Assembly: GCA_905203045.1 (NCBI GenBank) | Contig: CAJKUH010000001.1 | Coordinates: 124,001-188,000 of the forward strand | Source of the DNA: an uncultured Eggerthella sp. | GTDB taxonomy: Bacteria; Actinomycetota; Coriobacteriia; Coriobacteriales; Eggerthellaceae | Direction: 5' to 3' | Length of the DNA stretch: 64,000 nucleotides | Part shown: positions 13,792 to 21,610 of the stretch, piece after piece | Numbering within the stretch: position 1 is the first letter of the stretch | Layout of the letters: each line of letters begins with the position of its first letter | The notes under the pieces: model-generated | Databases searched by the model: none | What the model saw: the letters and a program-made list of their open reading frames with translations, nothing else | What the model was told of the DNA's origin: nothing | Program-made: the position numbers and the translations under genes

Positions 13792-15810
13792 ATGACAAAA
13801 GAATTCTTAACGGGCAACGAAGCCTTTGCCCATGCCGCTCTTGAGGCGGGTGTGCGCGTGTGCGCGGGCTACCCGGGCACTCCTTCTTCCGAGGTTATCG
13901 AAACGGTTGCCAAGCAGCATGCTGCGGGCAAAGCCGAAGGCGTGCATGTGGAATGGTCCACGAACGAAAAGGCTGCGCTGGAGCTTTTGGCCGGCGCTGC
14001 GTATTCGGGCGCTCGCACGCTGTACACCTGCAAGCAAGTGGGTTTGAACGTGGCAAGCGATGCGCTGATGTCGCTGAACTACGTGGGCGTGAAGGGCGGC
14101 ACCGTGCTCTACGTTGCCGACGACCCAGGCCCCATTTCGTCCCAAACCGAACAGGACACGCGTCGCTTTGCGGCGTTTGCCAAGGTGCCAGTGTTCGACC
14201 CGGCAACGCCCGAGCAGGGTTGTGCCATGATGGGCGCCGCCTACGACTTGTCCGAGGCGTATCAAACCCCTGTGCTGATGCGCCCCACCACGCGCATCTG
14301 CCATGCCTCGACCTACTTCGACGTCGAAGAGCACACTCAAGCACGCGTCCCCGAAGGCTTCAAGCGCGATTCGCGCTGGGTCATTTTCCCGAAGCGATCT
14401 TACGCTGCCCACGCCGAGATAAACGAGCGCCTGGTTGCCATTGCCAAAGATTTTTCGGGAAGTGCATTCGACCAGTTCAACCCCGTGTTCGCTGCTGGCG
14501 AAAACGCGCAGGTGGGCATTGTGGCGGGCGGCATCTCGTACGCTTATGCTCGTGAGGCGCTGCGCCTTTTGGAAAAAGAGGCGCAGGACGGCAAGCTAGT
14601 GTGGGCGGAAGGTGCCGCGCTGGCACCCGTTTTGCCGCCAAGCTGCGAAGGCGGCTTCTGCACCATGGGCGGCCCCGCGTACGGCAAGACGGTGGAAGCG
14701 CTGCCGGCGTACCGCATCATGCAGGTGGGCACGCCGTACCCGTTCCCGCAGCAGCGTGCGGAAGCGTTCGCCGAAGGGCTTTCCGACGTTATCGTGTTCG
14801 AGGAGCTGGACCACGTTCTGGAAGACGAAATGCTCAAAACCGCAGGCCGCACAGGCGCAAGCTATCGCGTGCACGGCAAGCTGACGGGCGAGACCACCGA
14901 CCGCGGCGAAAACACGGTAGACGCCATTGCCGGACAGCTGCGTGCGTTCTTCGGCGTTCGCCTGCGCGAACCGCGCCAAGTATTCGGCATCGAAACGGCC
15001 CTGGCGCAAGGAGCCGGCGAAGAGCTGGTGCATACCCAGCCGCCCGCACGTCCGCCTCTGCTGTGTCCGGGCTGCCCGCATCGCGGTGCGTTCTACGCGG
15101 TGAAGTCGGCGCTTCGCCGTCCGAGCGACGGCATCTTCTGCGGCGACATCGGCTGCTATACCCTGGGCAACGCGAAGCCGCTTAACGCGGTGGACACCTG
15201 CCTGTGCATGGGCGCGGGCATCACGGTGGCGCAGGGCTTCAGCGTGGTTGAGCCGGGCAAGAAGGCGCTTTCGTTCGTGGGCGATTCCACGTTCTTTGCC
15301 AGCGGCATGACGGGCATTGCCAACGCGGTGTACAACCAGCACGACATCACCGTGTGCGTGCTGGACAACGCAACCACTGCCATGACGGGCTCGCAGCCGC
15401 ACCCCGGCACGGGCGTCACGCTGATGGGGCCTAAGTCCGAGCCCATTTCCATCGAAGCAGTGCTGCGCGCGCTGGGCGTGAAGGTTATCACGCACGCCAA
15501 CCCGCTGCGGTTGGACGAAGCGCAGGAAGCAGCGCGCCAGGCCATCTACTACGACGGCCCTTCGGCGATCATTTTCGAGTCGCCGTGCGTGAAGCTGATA
15601 AAGCCGGGCGCTCCGGTCCGCTATAGCGAAGAGGCATGCACGGGCTGTGGCAAGTGCGTGCTGAAAATCGGGTGCCCCGCGCTTTCGTGGGACGCCGAGT
15701 CGCGCCGCCCGGTGGTGGACGATTCGCTGTGCAACGGCTGCGGCCTGTGCACGTACCTGTGCGAAGACGGCGCCCTTGAATGCGACGGGAACGAAGGGAG
15801 CGCGCAATGA
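13792..15810 (+). CDS. iorA: Indolepyruvate:ferredoxin oxidoreductase, alpha subunit
   Basis: A 672-residue thiamine-diphosphate enzyme. With IorB it oxidatively decarboxylates aryl pyruvates (from Trp, Phe, Tyr) to aryl-acetyl-CoA and reduces ferredoxin. It starts with the pyrimidine-binding domain (GYPGTPSSEVIE, about 24-35; EWSTNEKAALE, about 58). The TPP-binding region has GDIGCYTLG and GDSTFFASGMTG. At the C-terminus is a two-cluster ferredoxin domain, CTGCGKCVLKIGCP (about 616) and CNGCGLCTYLC (about 648). Length and order match archaeal and anaerobic bacterial IorA. The stop overlaps the iorB start (ATGA). Confidence 0.95.
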   Translation: MTKEFLTGNEAFAHAALEAGVRVCAGYPGTPSSEVIETVAKQHAAGKAEGVHVEWSTNEKAALELLAGAAYSGARTLYTCKQVGLNVASDALMSLNYVGVKGGTVLYVADDPGPISSQTEQDTRRFAAFAKVPVFDPATPEQGCAMMGAAYDLSEAYQTPVLMRPTTRICHASTYFDVEEHTQARVPEGFKRDSRWVIFPKRSYAAHAEINERLVAIAKDFSGSAFDQFNPVFAAGENAQVGIVAGGISYAYAREALRLLEKEAQDGKLVWAEGAALAPVLPPSCEGGFCTMGGPAYGKTVEALPAYRIMQVGTPYPFPQQRAEAFAEGLSDVIVFEELDHVLEDEMLKTAGRTGASYRVHGKLTGETTDRGENTVDAIAGQLRAFFGVRLREPRQVFGIETALAQGAGEELVHTQPPARPPLLCPGCPHRGAFYAVKSALRRPSDGIFCGDIGCYTLGNAKPLNAVDTCLCMGAGITVAQGFSVVEPGKKALSFVGDSTFFASGMTGIANAVYNQHDITVCVLDNATTAMTGSQPHPGTGVTLMGPKSEPISIEAVLRALGVKVITHANPLRLDEAQEAARQAIYYDGPSAIIFESPCVKLIKPGAPVRYSEEACTGCGKCVLKIGCPALSWDAESRRPVVDDSLCNGCGLCTYLCEDGALECDGNEGSAQ

Positions 15811-16418
15811 TAAACGTTTCTCTTGCCGGCATCGGCGGCCAGGGCAGCGTGCTTGCGGCGAAGATCCTGGCCGAAGCCGCCCGTTCCAAGGGCTGGCAGG
15901 TACGCACCGCCGAAACCACCGGCATGGCGCAGCGTGGCGGCGATGTGATGAGCCATGTGCGCATGGGCAACAACGGCGAAGAGGTATTCTCCCCGTTGCC
16001 CGGTGATGCCTCCGACGATGTGATCATCGCGCTCGAGCCGGGCGAAGGCCTGCGTGCCCTACACCTGCTGAAGCCGGAAGGCGTGATGGTGGTTGCCCGT
16101 TCAGGTGTGGCCCCCACCGTGGGCGATTTCAAGTCGTCGGCGTACAGCCCACAGAAGATGCTCGACGCGCTGCACGCTGCCGGCGCGCACGTGGTGGAAG
16201 TCGATGACGTTGCCCTGTGCGGCCAGCTGGGTTCGCGCAAGGCGCTGAACATCATCATGCTGGCCAGTGCCCTGCGTGCCGCGAATGCCGCGGAAAGCGA
16301 AAGCGTCCTGCGTGGCGTGCTGACGCTCGCCGACATGCGCAGCGTTATTCCCGCTTGCGTAAAACCGCGCTTCGTGGACATGAACCTGCACGCTATCGAT
16401 TTGGTGGAGCAGTCATAA
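15807..16418 (+). CDS. iorB: Indolepyruvate:ferredoxin oxidoreductase, beta subunit
   Basis: A 203-residue gamma-type domain protein that completes the indolepyruvate oxidoreductase. The N-terminus has the family signature AGIGGQGSVLAAKILAEAA, followed by ETTGMAQRGGDVMSHVR, as in 2-oxoacid:ferredoxin oxidoreductase gamma subunits. The ATG overlaps the iorA stop and follows GAAGGGAG, so translation is coupled; the open frame before it has no site. A large inverted repeat separates it from the CoA-ligase gene, which may be co-transcribed. Confidence 0.94.
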   Translation: MINVSLAGIGGQGSVLAAKILAEAARSKGWQVRTAETTGMAQRGGDVMSHVRMGNNGEEVFSPLPGDASDDVIIALEPGEGLRALHLLKPEGVMVVARSGVAPTVGDFKSSAYSPQKMLDALHAAGAHVVEVDDVALCGQLGSRKALNIIMLASALRAANAAESESVLRGVLTLADMRSVIPACVKPRFVDMNLHAIDLVEQS

Positions 16419-16429
16419 GCAAATGATTC

Positions 16430-16467
16430 GATGCGTTTCGCTTTATCGTGGTAAAGTGAAACGCATC
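16430..16467. other. Perfect-arm hairpin between iorB and the CoA ligase
   Basis: GATGCGTTTCGCTTTA (16430-16445) pairs with TAAAGTGAAACGCATC (16452-16467) across a six-base loop; one position is a G-U pair in RNA. No T-tract follows, so it is not a simple terminator. It may be an operator or an mRNA-stability element separating expression of iorAB and the ligase. Confidence 0.5.
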
Positions 16468-16537
16468 ATTCATATACGCGCCGTTGTGCGGCGCCCTGAA
16501 AAGCCAACACGTTCCAGTGCAGCAGAAAGGTGGCACT

Positions 16538-17773
16538 ATGGAATTGACCGAAGAACAATTCTCCCTGATCAAAGAGCAGTTCAAAACCCTGAAAGACCGC
16601 TCGCCCTTCTACGCCAAGAAGTTCGAGGGTATCGACCTTTCGGACGTGCAGACCCAAGCCGATTTCGAGAAGCTGCCTTTCTCTGAAAAAGCCGACCTGC
16701 GCGAAGTGTACCCGCTGGGCTTGGCGGCGGTGCCCGAGGAAAAAATCGTGCGCATCCATTCCTCTTCGGGCACCACGGGCATCCCGGTGGTGATCCCCTA
16801 CACCCAGAAAGACGTTGACGACTGGGCCACGATGTTCGCACGCTGCTACGAAACGGCGGGCATCACCAACAAAGACCGCATTCACATCACGCCTGGTTAC
16901 GGCCTGTGGACGGCGGGCATCGGCTTCCAACTGGGCGCCGAAAAGCTGGGCGCCATGGCCGTGCCTATGGGCCCGGGTAACACCGAAAAGCAGCTGCGCA
17001 TGATGGAAGACTTGCAGAGCACGGTGCTGTGCGCCACTTCCTCCTACGCGCTTTTGCTGGCGGAAGAAATCGCCGACCGCGGCATTCGCGACAAGCTTGT
17101 CCTGAAGAAGGGCGTTATCGGCTCCGAGCGCTGGGGCGAAAAGATGCGCCATCGCATCGAAACCGAGCTGGGTATCGAAATCTTCGACATCTACGGCCTT
17201 ACCGAAATCTACGGCCCGGGCATCGGCATTTCCTGCCATGAGCACAACGGCATGCACCTGTGGAGCGACTACGTATACGCCGAGGTCGTTGACCCGAAAA
17301 CGGGCGAGCAGGTACCCGACGGCACGGTGGGCGAGCTGGTTCTTACCACGCTGCGCAAGGAAGGTGCGCCGCTCATCCGCTACCGCACGCACGACCTTAC
17401 CCGCATCATCCCCGGTGACTGCGCCTGCGGCATGAAGCACCCGCGCATTGACACGCTGGTAGGCCGCACCGACGACATGTTCAAGGTGAAGGGCGTGAAT
17501 ATGTTCCCCGCCCAGGTGGAAGAGGTAATCGCCGCAACGTCGGGCACGTCGTCCGAGTACCAGGTGATGATCGAGCACATCATGGGCCGCGACGTGCTTA
17601 CGGTGCTGTTCGAAACGCCGCTTGAAGGCGATGCCCTGAAGCGCTGCGAAGAGGAACTGGCGCTCATCTTCAAGGCGAAGATCGGCTGCACCCCCGATGC
17701 CAAGGGCGTGCCGCTGGGCGAGTTGCCCCGCTCCGAGAAGAAGACCCAGCGCATCTTCGACAGCCGCTACTAA
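16538..17773 (+). CDS. Phenylacetate-CoA ligase-family enzyme (aryl-acyl-CoA ligase)
   Basis: A 411-residue AMP-forming acyl-CoA synthetase of the PaaK type. The P-loop SSSGTTGIPV starts near residue 73. The later motifs DIYGLTEIYGPG and YRTHDLTRI and the C-terminal lysine loop RSEKKTQRI are all present. ATG 16538 follows AGAAAGGTGG. Directly after iorAB the natural substrates are aryl acetates (phenylacetate, indoleacetate, 4-hydroxyphenylacetate). In this setting it may activate imported aryl acids, or run in reverse to make ATP during amino-acid fermentation; direction is inference. The stop codon lies inside a palindrome. Confidence 0.9.
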   Translation: MELTEEQFSLIKEQFKTLKDRSPFYAKKFEGIDLSDVQTQADFEKLPFSEKADLREVYPLGLAAVPEEKIVRIHSSSGTTGIPVVIPYTQKDVDDWATMFARCYETAGITNKDRIHITPGYGLWTAGIGFQLGAEKLGAMAVPMGPGNTEKQLRMMEDLQSTVLCATSSYALLLAEEIADRGIRDKLVLKKGVIGSERWGEKMRHRIETELGIEIFDIYGLTEIYGPGIGISCHEHNGMHLWSDYVYAEVVDPKTGEQVPDGTVGELVLTTLRKEGAPLIRYRTHDLTRIIPGDCACGMKHPRIDTLVGRTDDMFKVKGVNMFPAQVEEVIAATSGTSSEYQVMIEHIMGRDVLTVLFETPLEGDALKRCEEELALIFKAKIGCTPDAKGVPLGELPRSEKKTQRIFDSRY

Positions 17774-17806
17774 TGACAAAATGGGGACAGTCCCCATTTT
17801 GTCATT
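17772..17806. repeat. Short palindromic repeat overlapping the ligase stop codon
   Basis: AATGACAAAATGGGGAC-A-GTCCCCATTTTGTCATT is a perfect 17+1+17 inverted repeat. It begins at the second base of the ligase TAA stop. It shares the GGGGACAGTCCCC core with the other members, but the outer arms differ and still pair perfectly. Confidence 0.88.
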
Positions 17807-17811
17807 TTCCG

Positions 17812-17840
17812 GAAAAGGCCTTCGGGCCTTTTCTTTTTTT
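17812..17840 (+). terminator. Rho-independent terminator after the CoA ligase
   Basis: GAAAAGGCC, a TTCG tetraloop, GGCCTTTTC, then seven T residues. It ends the purE-iorAB-ligase transcript. Confidence 0.9.
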
Positions 17841-17935
17841 GTCGAAAGCGCAGCTGAACCCGTTCACCGTGCATCGGAGACGGGGATGGGAATATTTCGC
17901 TTGTCGAATTACTTTCGTGTGATAAAGTCGCAGCC

Positions 17936-18190
17936 ATGACTTTTGGAACTGAACATACCGTACAGAACAATGCTTCTGCATTCGCGCAGGTGAATGTACG
18001 CGTTGCCGTTGCGTTGGACACGTGTGCCGTTATGACGCAGCACCTTGCCCAGAAGTGTATGTCGGTTTGCGCCGTTATGTCCGAGCACTTGGCTCAGTGC
18101 TCTTTCGGCGCATCTGCGGTTGCTTCCCAGCACTGGGCCCAGGGCTCGCGCCGTGCAACCAAGGCAATTCCCATAACGTATCGATATTGA
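17936..18190 (+). CDS. 84-residue protein with internal helical repeats, unrecognised
   Basis: The frame encodes 84 residues. Its middle is a three-fold repeat: CAVMTQHLAQ, CAVMSEHLAQ and SAVASQHWAQ, each about 18 residues apart, all predicted amphipathic helix. It has four cysteines and no signal peptide. A possible extended -10 (TGT-GATAAA, 17918-17926) lies about 10 bases before the ATG and there is no ribosome site, so the message would be nearly leaderless. A complete terminator follows the stop by two bases, marking a separate transcription unit. It sits between the CoA ligase and the symporter. The ORF could also belong to a structured small RNA. Confidence 0.5.
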   Translation: MTFGTEHTVQNNASAFAQVNVRVAVALDTCAVMTQHLAQKCMSVCAVMSEHLAQCSFGASAVASQHWAQGSRRATKAIPITYRY

Positions 18191-18191
18191 T

Positions 18192-18220
18192 AGCACACGG
18201 GTTTTCCGGGTGCTTTTTTT
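18192..18220 (+). terminator. Terminator after the repeat-containing small gene
   Basis: AGCAC-A-CGG, loop GTTTT, CCG-G-GTGCT, then seven T residues, starting two bases after the small gene's stop. Confidence 0.85.
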
Positions 18221-18270
18221 GTGCCCGAAAAGGTCGTGTGCGCCTTCACTTTCCTGTTCGTACCGGATGT

Positions 18271-18295
18271 CAAAAAGGGGACTGTCCCCATTTTG
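18271..18295. repeat. Short palindromic repeat before the symporter gene
   Basis: CAAAAAGGGGAC-T-GTCCCCATTTTG, with one mismatched pair in the arms, 16 bases before the symporter start codon. Same family as the palindrome at 12358. It abuts the AAAGGAG ribosome site region and could affect translation or transcription of the symporter. Confidence 0.8.
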
Positions 18296-18311
18296 TTAAA
18301 GGAGTTACTTC

Positions 18312-19853
18312 GTGGTTGCAAAGATATGCATCATCCTGATTTTCATCGGCGTGGTGGTAGGCGTGGGCATCTACGCGCGCCAGCACACCAAAAACGTTGA
18401 CGGCTTCGTGCTGGGCGGCCGCAACGTGGGCCCGTGGCTTTCGGCGTTTGCCTTCGGCACCAGCTACTTTTCGGCGGTAATTTTCGTGGGCTATGCAGGC
18501 CAGTTCGGCTGGAAGTATGGCCTGGCTGCCTTTTGGATTGGCATCGGCAATGCGCTTATCGGCTCGCTTCTGGCATGGTGGGTGCTGGGCCCCCGTACGC
18601 GTGAGATAACGCAGCGCCTGAAGGCCACCACCATGCCGGAATTCTTCGGCAAGCGCTACCACTCCAAGGCGCTGCGCATCGCTTCGGCGGCCATCATCTT
18701 CGTGTTCCTGATTCCCTACACCGCCAGCGTCTACAACGGCCTTTCGCGCCTGTTCGGCATGGCATTCGGCCTGCCGTATGAATGGTGCGTGGTGGGTATG
18801 GCCGTTGTCACCTGCATCTACGTAGTATTGGGCGGCTACATGGCAACCGTGCTGAACGACTTCATCCAGGGCTTGGTTATGCTGGTGGGCATCATTGCCG
18901 TAATCGCTGTGGTGTTGGCGGGCCAGGGCGGCTTTTCGCAGGCCATCATCTCGCTTTCGCAGATTCCTGCCGAAGGAACCGACCTGCAGGGCGCGTTCGT
19001 TTCCATGTTCGGCCCCGACCTGTTCAACCTGATTGGCGTTATCGTGCTTACGTCGCTGGGCACGTGGGGCCTGCCGCAGATGGTTTCGAAGTTCTACGCC
19101 ATTAAAACCGGCCCCGCCATTAAGCAGGGCGCCATCATTTCCACCGTGTTCGCACTGGTGGTTGCTGGTGGCAGCTACTTCCTGGGTGGCTTCGGCCGCT
19201 TGTTCGGCGACCAGATTGCCTTCGCGCCCAACGGCACGCCCATTTACGACTCCATCATTCCCACCATGCTTTCGGGCCTGCCCGACATTCTGCTAGGCAT
19301 CGTGGTGGTGCTGGTGCTTTCCGCTTCCATGTCCACGCTTTCCTCGCTGGTGATTACGTCTTCTTCCACGCTGACGCTCGACCTTCTGAAGGGCAACGTC
19401 ATCAAGAACATGCCCGAGAAAAGCCAGATTACGTGGATGCGCGGCCTTATTGTGGTATTCGTGGTGATCTCGGCGGCTATCGCGCTGGTGCAGTACACCT
19501 CTACCATCACGTTCATCGCCCAGCTGATGAGCATTTCCTGGGGCGCGCTTGCCGGTGCCTTCCTGGGGCCTTTGATCTGGGGCTTGTACAGCTCGCGCAT
19601 TTCCAAGGCTGCGGTGTGGGCCAGCTTCTTCGTGGGTGTGGGCCTTACCGTTTCCAACATGTTCATCGGCTTCATCGCTTCGCCTATCAACTGCGGCGCG
19701 CTGGCAATGCTGCTTTCGCTGGCCATTGTGCCGCTGGTAAGCCTGGTAACGCCTTCGGTTCCGTTCCAGGTGAAGCCACCCACGGGCGAAGGTGCCATCG
19801 ATCGCGAAATCGAGCGCGAACTGCGCGAAGAGGCGGCGGCTGCTCGTTCGTAG
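18312..19853 (+). CDS. Sodium:solute symporter (SSS family)
   Basis: A 513-residue protein with about 13 TM segments. The N-terminal pattern FVLGGRNVGPWLSAFAFG and SYFSAVIFVGYAG, and later MPEFFGKRY and VLVLSASMSTLSSLV, are SSS-family (SLC5) signatures. It uses the Na+ gradient to import an organic solute. Start is GTG 18312 behind AAAGGAG with a seven-base spacer. Its position after the aryl-pyruvate module suggests an aromatic or other organic-acid substrate, but that is inference; PutP/PanF-type substrates are equally possible. A terminator lies 70 bases after the stop. Confidence 0.92.
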   Translation: MVAKICIILIFIGVVVGVGIYARQHTKNVDGFVLGGRNVGPWLSAFAFGTSYFSAVIFVGYAGQFGWKYGLAAFWIGIGNALIGSLLAWWVLGPRTREITQRLKATTMPEFFGKRYHSKALRIASAAIIFVFLIPYTASVYNGLSRLFGMAFGLPYEWCVVGMAVVTCIYVVLGGYMATVLNDFIQGLVMLVGIIAVIAVVLAGQGGFSQAIISLSQIPAEGTDLQGAFVSMFGPDLFNLIGVIVLTSLGTWGLPQMVSKFYAIKTGPAIKQGAIISTVFALVVAGGSYFLGGFGRLFGDQIAFAPNGTPIYDSIIPTMLSGLPDILLGIVVVLVLSASMSTLSSLVITSSSTLTLDLLKGNVIKNMPEKSQITWMRGLIVVFVVISAAIALVQYTSTITFIAQLMSISWGALAGAFLGPLIWGLYSSRISKAAVWASFFVGVGLTVSNMFIGFIASPINCGALAMLLSLAIVPLVSLVTPSVPFQVKPPTGEGAIDREIERELREEAAAARS

Positions 19854-19921
19854 CAATTGGGGCTATATTCAACGAGGGAAGAAGAGTCAAGCCATCCGAG
19901 CGCCTTATTTCCCACACAACC

Positions 19922-19959
19922 AGAGAGGGTCAGGCACTGCCTGGCCCTCTCTTTTTTTT
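19922..19959 (+). terminator. Terminator after the symporter gene
   Basis: GAGAGGGTCAGGCA and TGCCTGGCCCTCTC form a long stem with one G-U pair and a tight loop, followed by eight T residues. Confidence 0.85.
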
Positions 19960-20024
19960 GCCGAGTTTTCGAACGGGTGATCAGGAGAAATTCCGCATCT
20001 CCGAGCAAGGCAAACAGGGCCAAA

Positions 20025-20107
20025 ATTCTGCATTCCGTAAGAAATCGGCAATTTGAAATTTCGCATTTCGTTATATTTCCTGCTTTAAAGATTCTGCATT
20101 TCGTAAG
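20025..20107 (+). repeat. Direct repeats in the symporter-downstream gap
   Basis: ATTCTGCATTCCGTAAG (20025-20041) recurs as ATTCTGCATTTCGTAAG (20091-20107), 66 bases apart, with a weaker copy TTTCGCATTTCGTTA at 20069-20083. The second copy ends where the degraded ATPase fragment begins. The stretch is AT-rich and non-coding. Confidence 0.55.
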
Positions 20108-20226
20108 TTGTCTTCAAACGCAAGGGAAAGGTGCTGTACTTGCCCTTGTATGCGGTGTATTTGCTGCCCAAGTATTTGGGGGAAGAAAAGGCCGACGGTT
20201 TCAAGCTTGCCGTGCAGAAAGTGTAG
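20107..20226 (+). pseudogene. C-terminal remnant of a DUF4143-type ATPase
   Basis: After an in-frame TAA at 20104, the frame reads 39 residues to a TAG: VVFKRKGKVLYLPLYAVYLL, then PKYLGEEKADGFKLAVQKV. The phrase GKVLYLPLYAVYLL resembles the end of DUF4143 AAA ATPases; the intact family member at 34947-36302 ends with VTYIPLYMIMF. There is no start codon or ribosome site. I read it as the last piece of a deleted ATPase gene. The match is short, so confidence is moderate. Confidence 0.5.
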
Positions 20227-20482
20227 CTTGCCATAAAGCCTTACTACTCTAAATCGCGTGCTGTTAGCGGCGGTTTTGCCTTGTGAAACCTTTGGCCCGT
20301 GATTTTCCCTGCGTAGATCTCTATTGTGCAAGCTGTCCCCCCCTTTTTTTTGGGCGAAAACAAGAACGAACTTCCGCCAAACAGGGGGCTTAGCAAGTTG
20401 CGCAACGTGCGTGCGGCTTTGCGTGTCGGGGCAGGGAAATGCTATTGTTATACAGATTGTATAAAGCTAGGGGTAGTCTGCA

Positions 20483-20562
20483 CTTTTTCCTGTTGCGGCA
20501 GGGGGTGCAAAGGCAAACCTGCTGGCTTCAAAACGCCTGGTAACGCAGGCAATTGGGGAAAG
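20483..20562 (+). promoter_or_regulatory. Possible structured 5' leader of the giant-surface-protein operon
   Basis: In the 370-base gap before the first surface gene, CTTTTTCC (20483-20490) can pair with GGGGAAAG (20555-20562). It encloses GCAGG/CCTGC (20498-20502 with 20518-20522) and GCCTG/CAGGC (20535-20539 with 20546-20550). This three-stem junction with conserved-looking loops (GGTGCAAAGGCAAA) is reminiscent of riboswitch folds, but I could not match it to a known class. It ends 35 bases before the start codon. Confidence 0.3.
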
Positions 20563-20596
20563 GAACGCCGCCCTTTAACAGGGGTAACGCGCACAC

Positions 20597-21607
20597 ATGA
20601 CGGGCAAAGGCCAACATATCCGGCAGGAAGTTAGCAGCAAAACGGCGGAAGAATATCGCGCCACTGCCGACGAGCACGCCCAAACCCTGAAGGATTTCTG
20701 GAAGAAGTTCATGGTAAGCGGCCTGTTCGTGGTGGCTGCCATCGTAATTATCCTGGCGTGCTTGGCGTGGTTCCTGAACAACAGCCAGGTGCGGGCCGGC
20801 GGCGTGAACGTAAGCGCCGCGGGGGCGCGATTAGCGCTTACTACGACGGAACAGGGTGCCCAAGTTGGCTATTACGAACGCAAAGATGCTGGGTCCGACA
20901 CCCCGAGTCAAGCCGAAGCTGCTGGGTTCGACACCACGAACTCCATGACGGTGACGCTTAATTCCAATCTGAATAACGAGAGCGACGGCAAACTGTACCC
21001 TGGCGCCCGCGGTCAGATAAAGCTCACGGTAACCCCGCTTGCCGATGACTTAAACGGTGCCACTATCAGTATTTCCCGTGCGCTTAAGTCTAAGAACTCC
21101 GACGTTATCAACGAGAGCAGTTATTCCAAATCGGAGCTGCCCGAGCTGCTTAAATTGGCAAAGGGGCACTTGCTGTTCTTCACCGGGTGCGATAACGGCT
21201 TCTACTCCAATCGGGTTACCGATTCCATCACTATCGATAAGAGCGAATTCTGCGAAGGCGAATCGGACAAAACCACCAAGCCCGTCAATGTAACGCTGTA
21301 TTGGGTGTGGCCGGAATACCTGCAGAATTTTGTGTACACCGGCAATGCTAACTACTACAAGAACATCTTCGCTGAAGCCAATACGGACTATACGAGCATG
21401 CAAGGGTACGTGAACGATAGCAAGAGCTACTTCTATTACGGCTACGGCGATGACCCTTCCAAGGTTCCTGCTCTGAGTAGCGAAATGAAGTCAACCGCCC
21501 TTGTCCAGTGCGCCGATTACTACAACAAAGCCGACGACTGCATCGGCAACAACGTGGACTACCTGCAGCTACAGCTGAGCGCAGATGAAACTCCAAGGGG
21601 GAACTAG
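20597..21607 (+). CDS. Membrane-anchored surface protein 1 of the giant-protein locus
   Basis: A 336-residue protein with a charged cytoplasmic head (about 38 residues) and one TM helix (about 38-58) ending in LAWFLNNSQVRAGGVNVSA. A large extracellular beta-rich domain follows with two Cys (TGCDNG and EFCEGE, about 200-220). The TM followed by WFLNNS...VxVSA resembles the signal region of SipW-processed TasA/camelysin-type matrix proteins, although no SipW-type peptidase is in the window. It is first of four genes on one strand with gaps of 3, 15 and 55 bases, so an operon is likely. Base composition is visibly more AT-rich than housekeeping genes nearby. Function unknown. Confidence 0.72.
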   Translation: MTGKGQHIRQEVSSKTAEEYRATADEHAQTLKDFWKKFMVSGLFVVAAIVIILACLAWFLNNSQVRAGGVNVSAAGARLALTTTEQGAQVGYYERKDAGSDTPSQAEAAGFDTTNSMTVTLNSNLNNESDGKLYPGARGQIKLTVTPLADDLNGATISISRALKSKNSDVINESSYSKSELPELLKLAKGHLLFFTGCDNGFYSNRVTDSITIDKSEFCEGESDKTTKPVNVTLYWVWPEYLQNFVYTGNANYYKNIFAEANTDYTSMQGYVNDSKSYFYYGYGDDPSKVPALSSEMKSTALVQCADYYNKADDCIGNNVDYLQLQLSADETPRGN

Positions 21608-21610
21608 CCA

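Noticed and set aside
13792..14555. Several additional open frames inside iorA
   Set aside because: All overlap conserved IorA motifs in another frame or strand and have no initiation signals.
20483..20562. Assignment as a cyclic-di-GMP-I or cobalamin riboswitch
   Set aside because: GGTGCAAAG recalls parts of both consensus sequences, but the tetraloop-receptor, GACGCAAAGC and B12-box elements are missing or in the wrong order.
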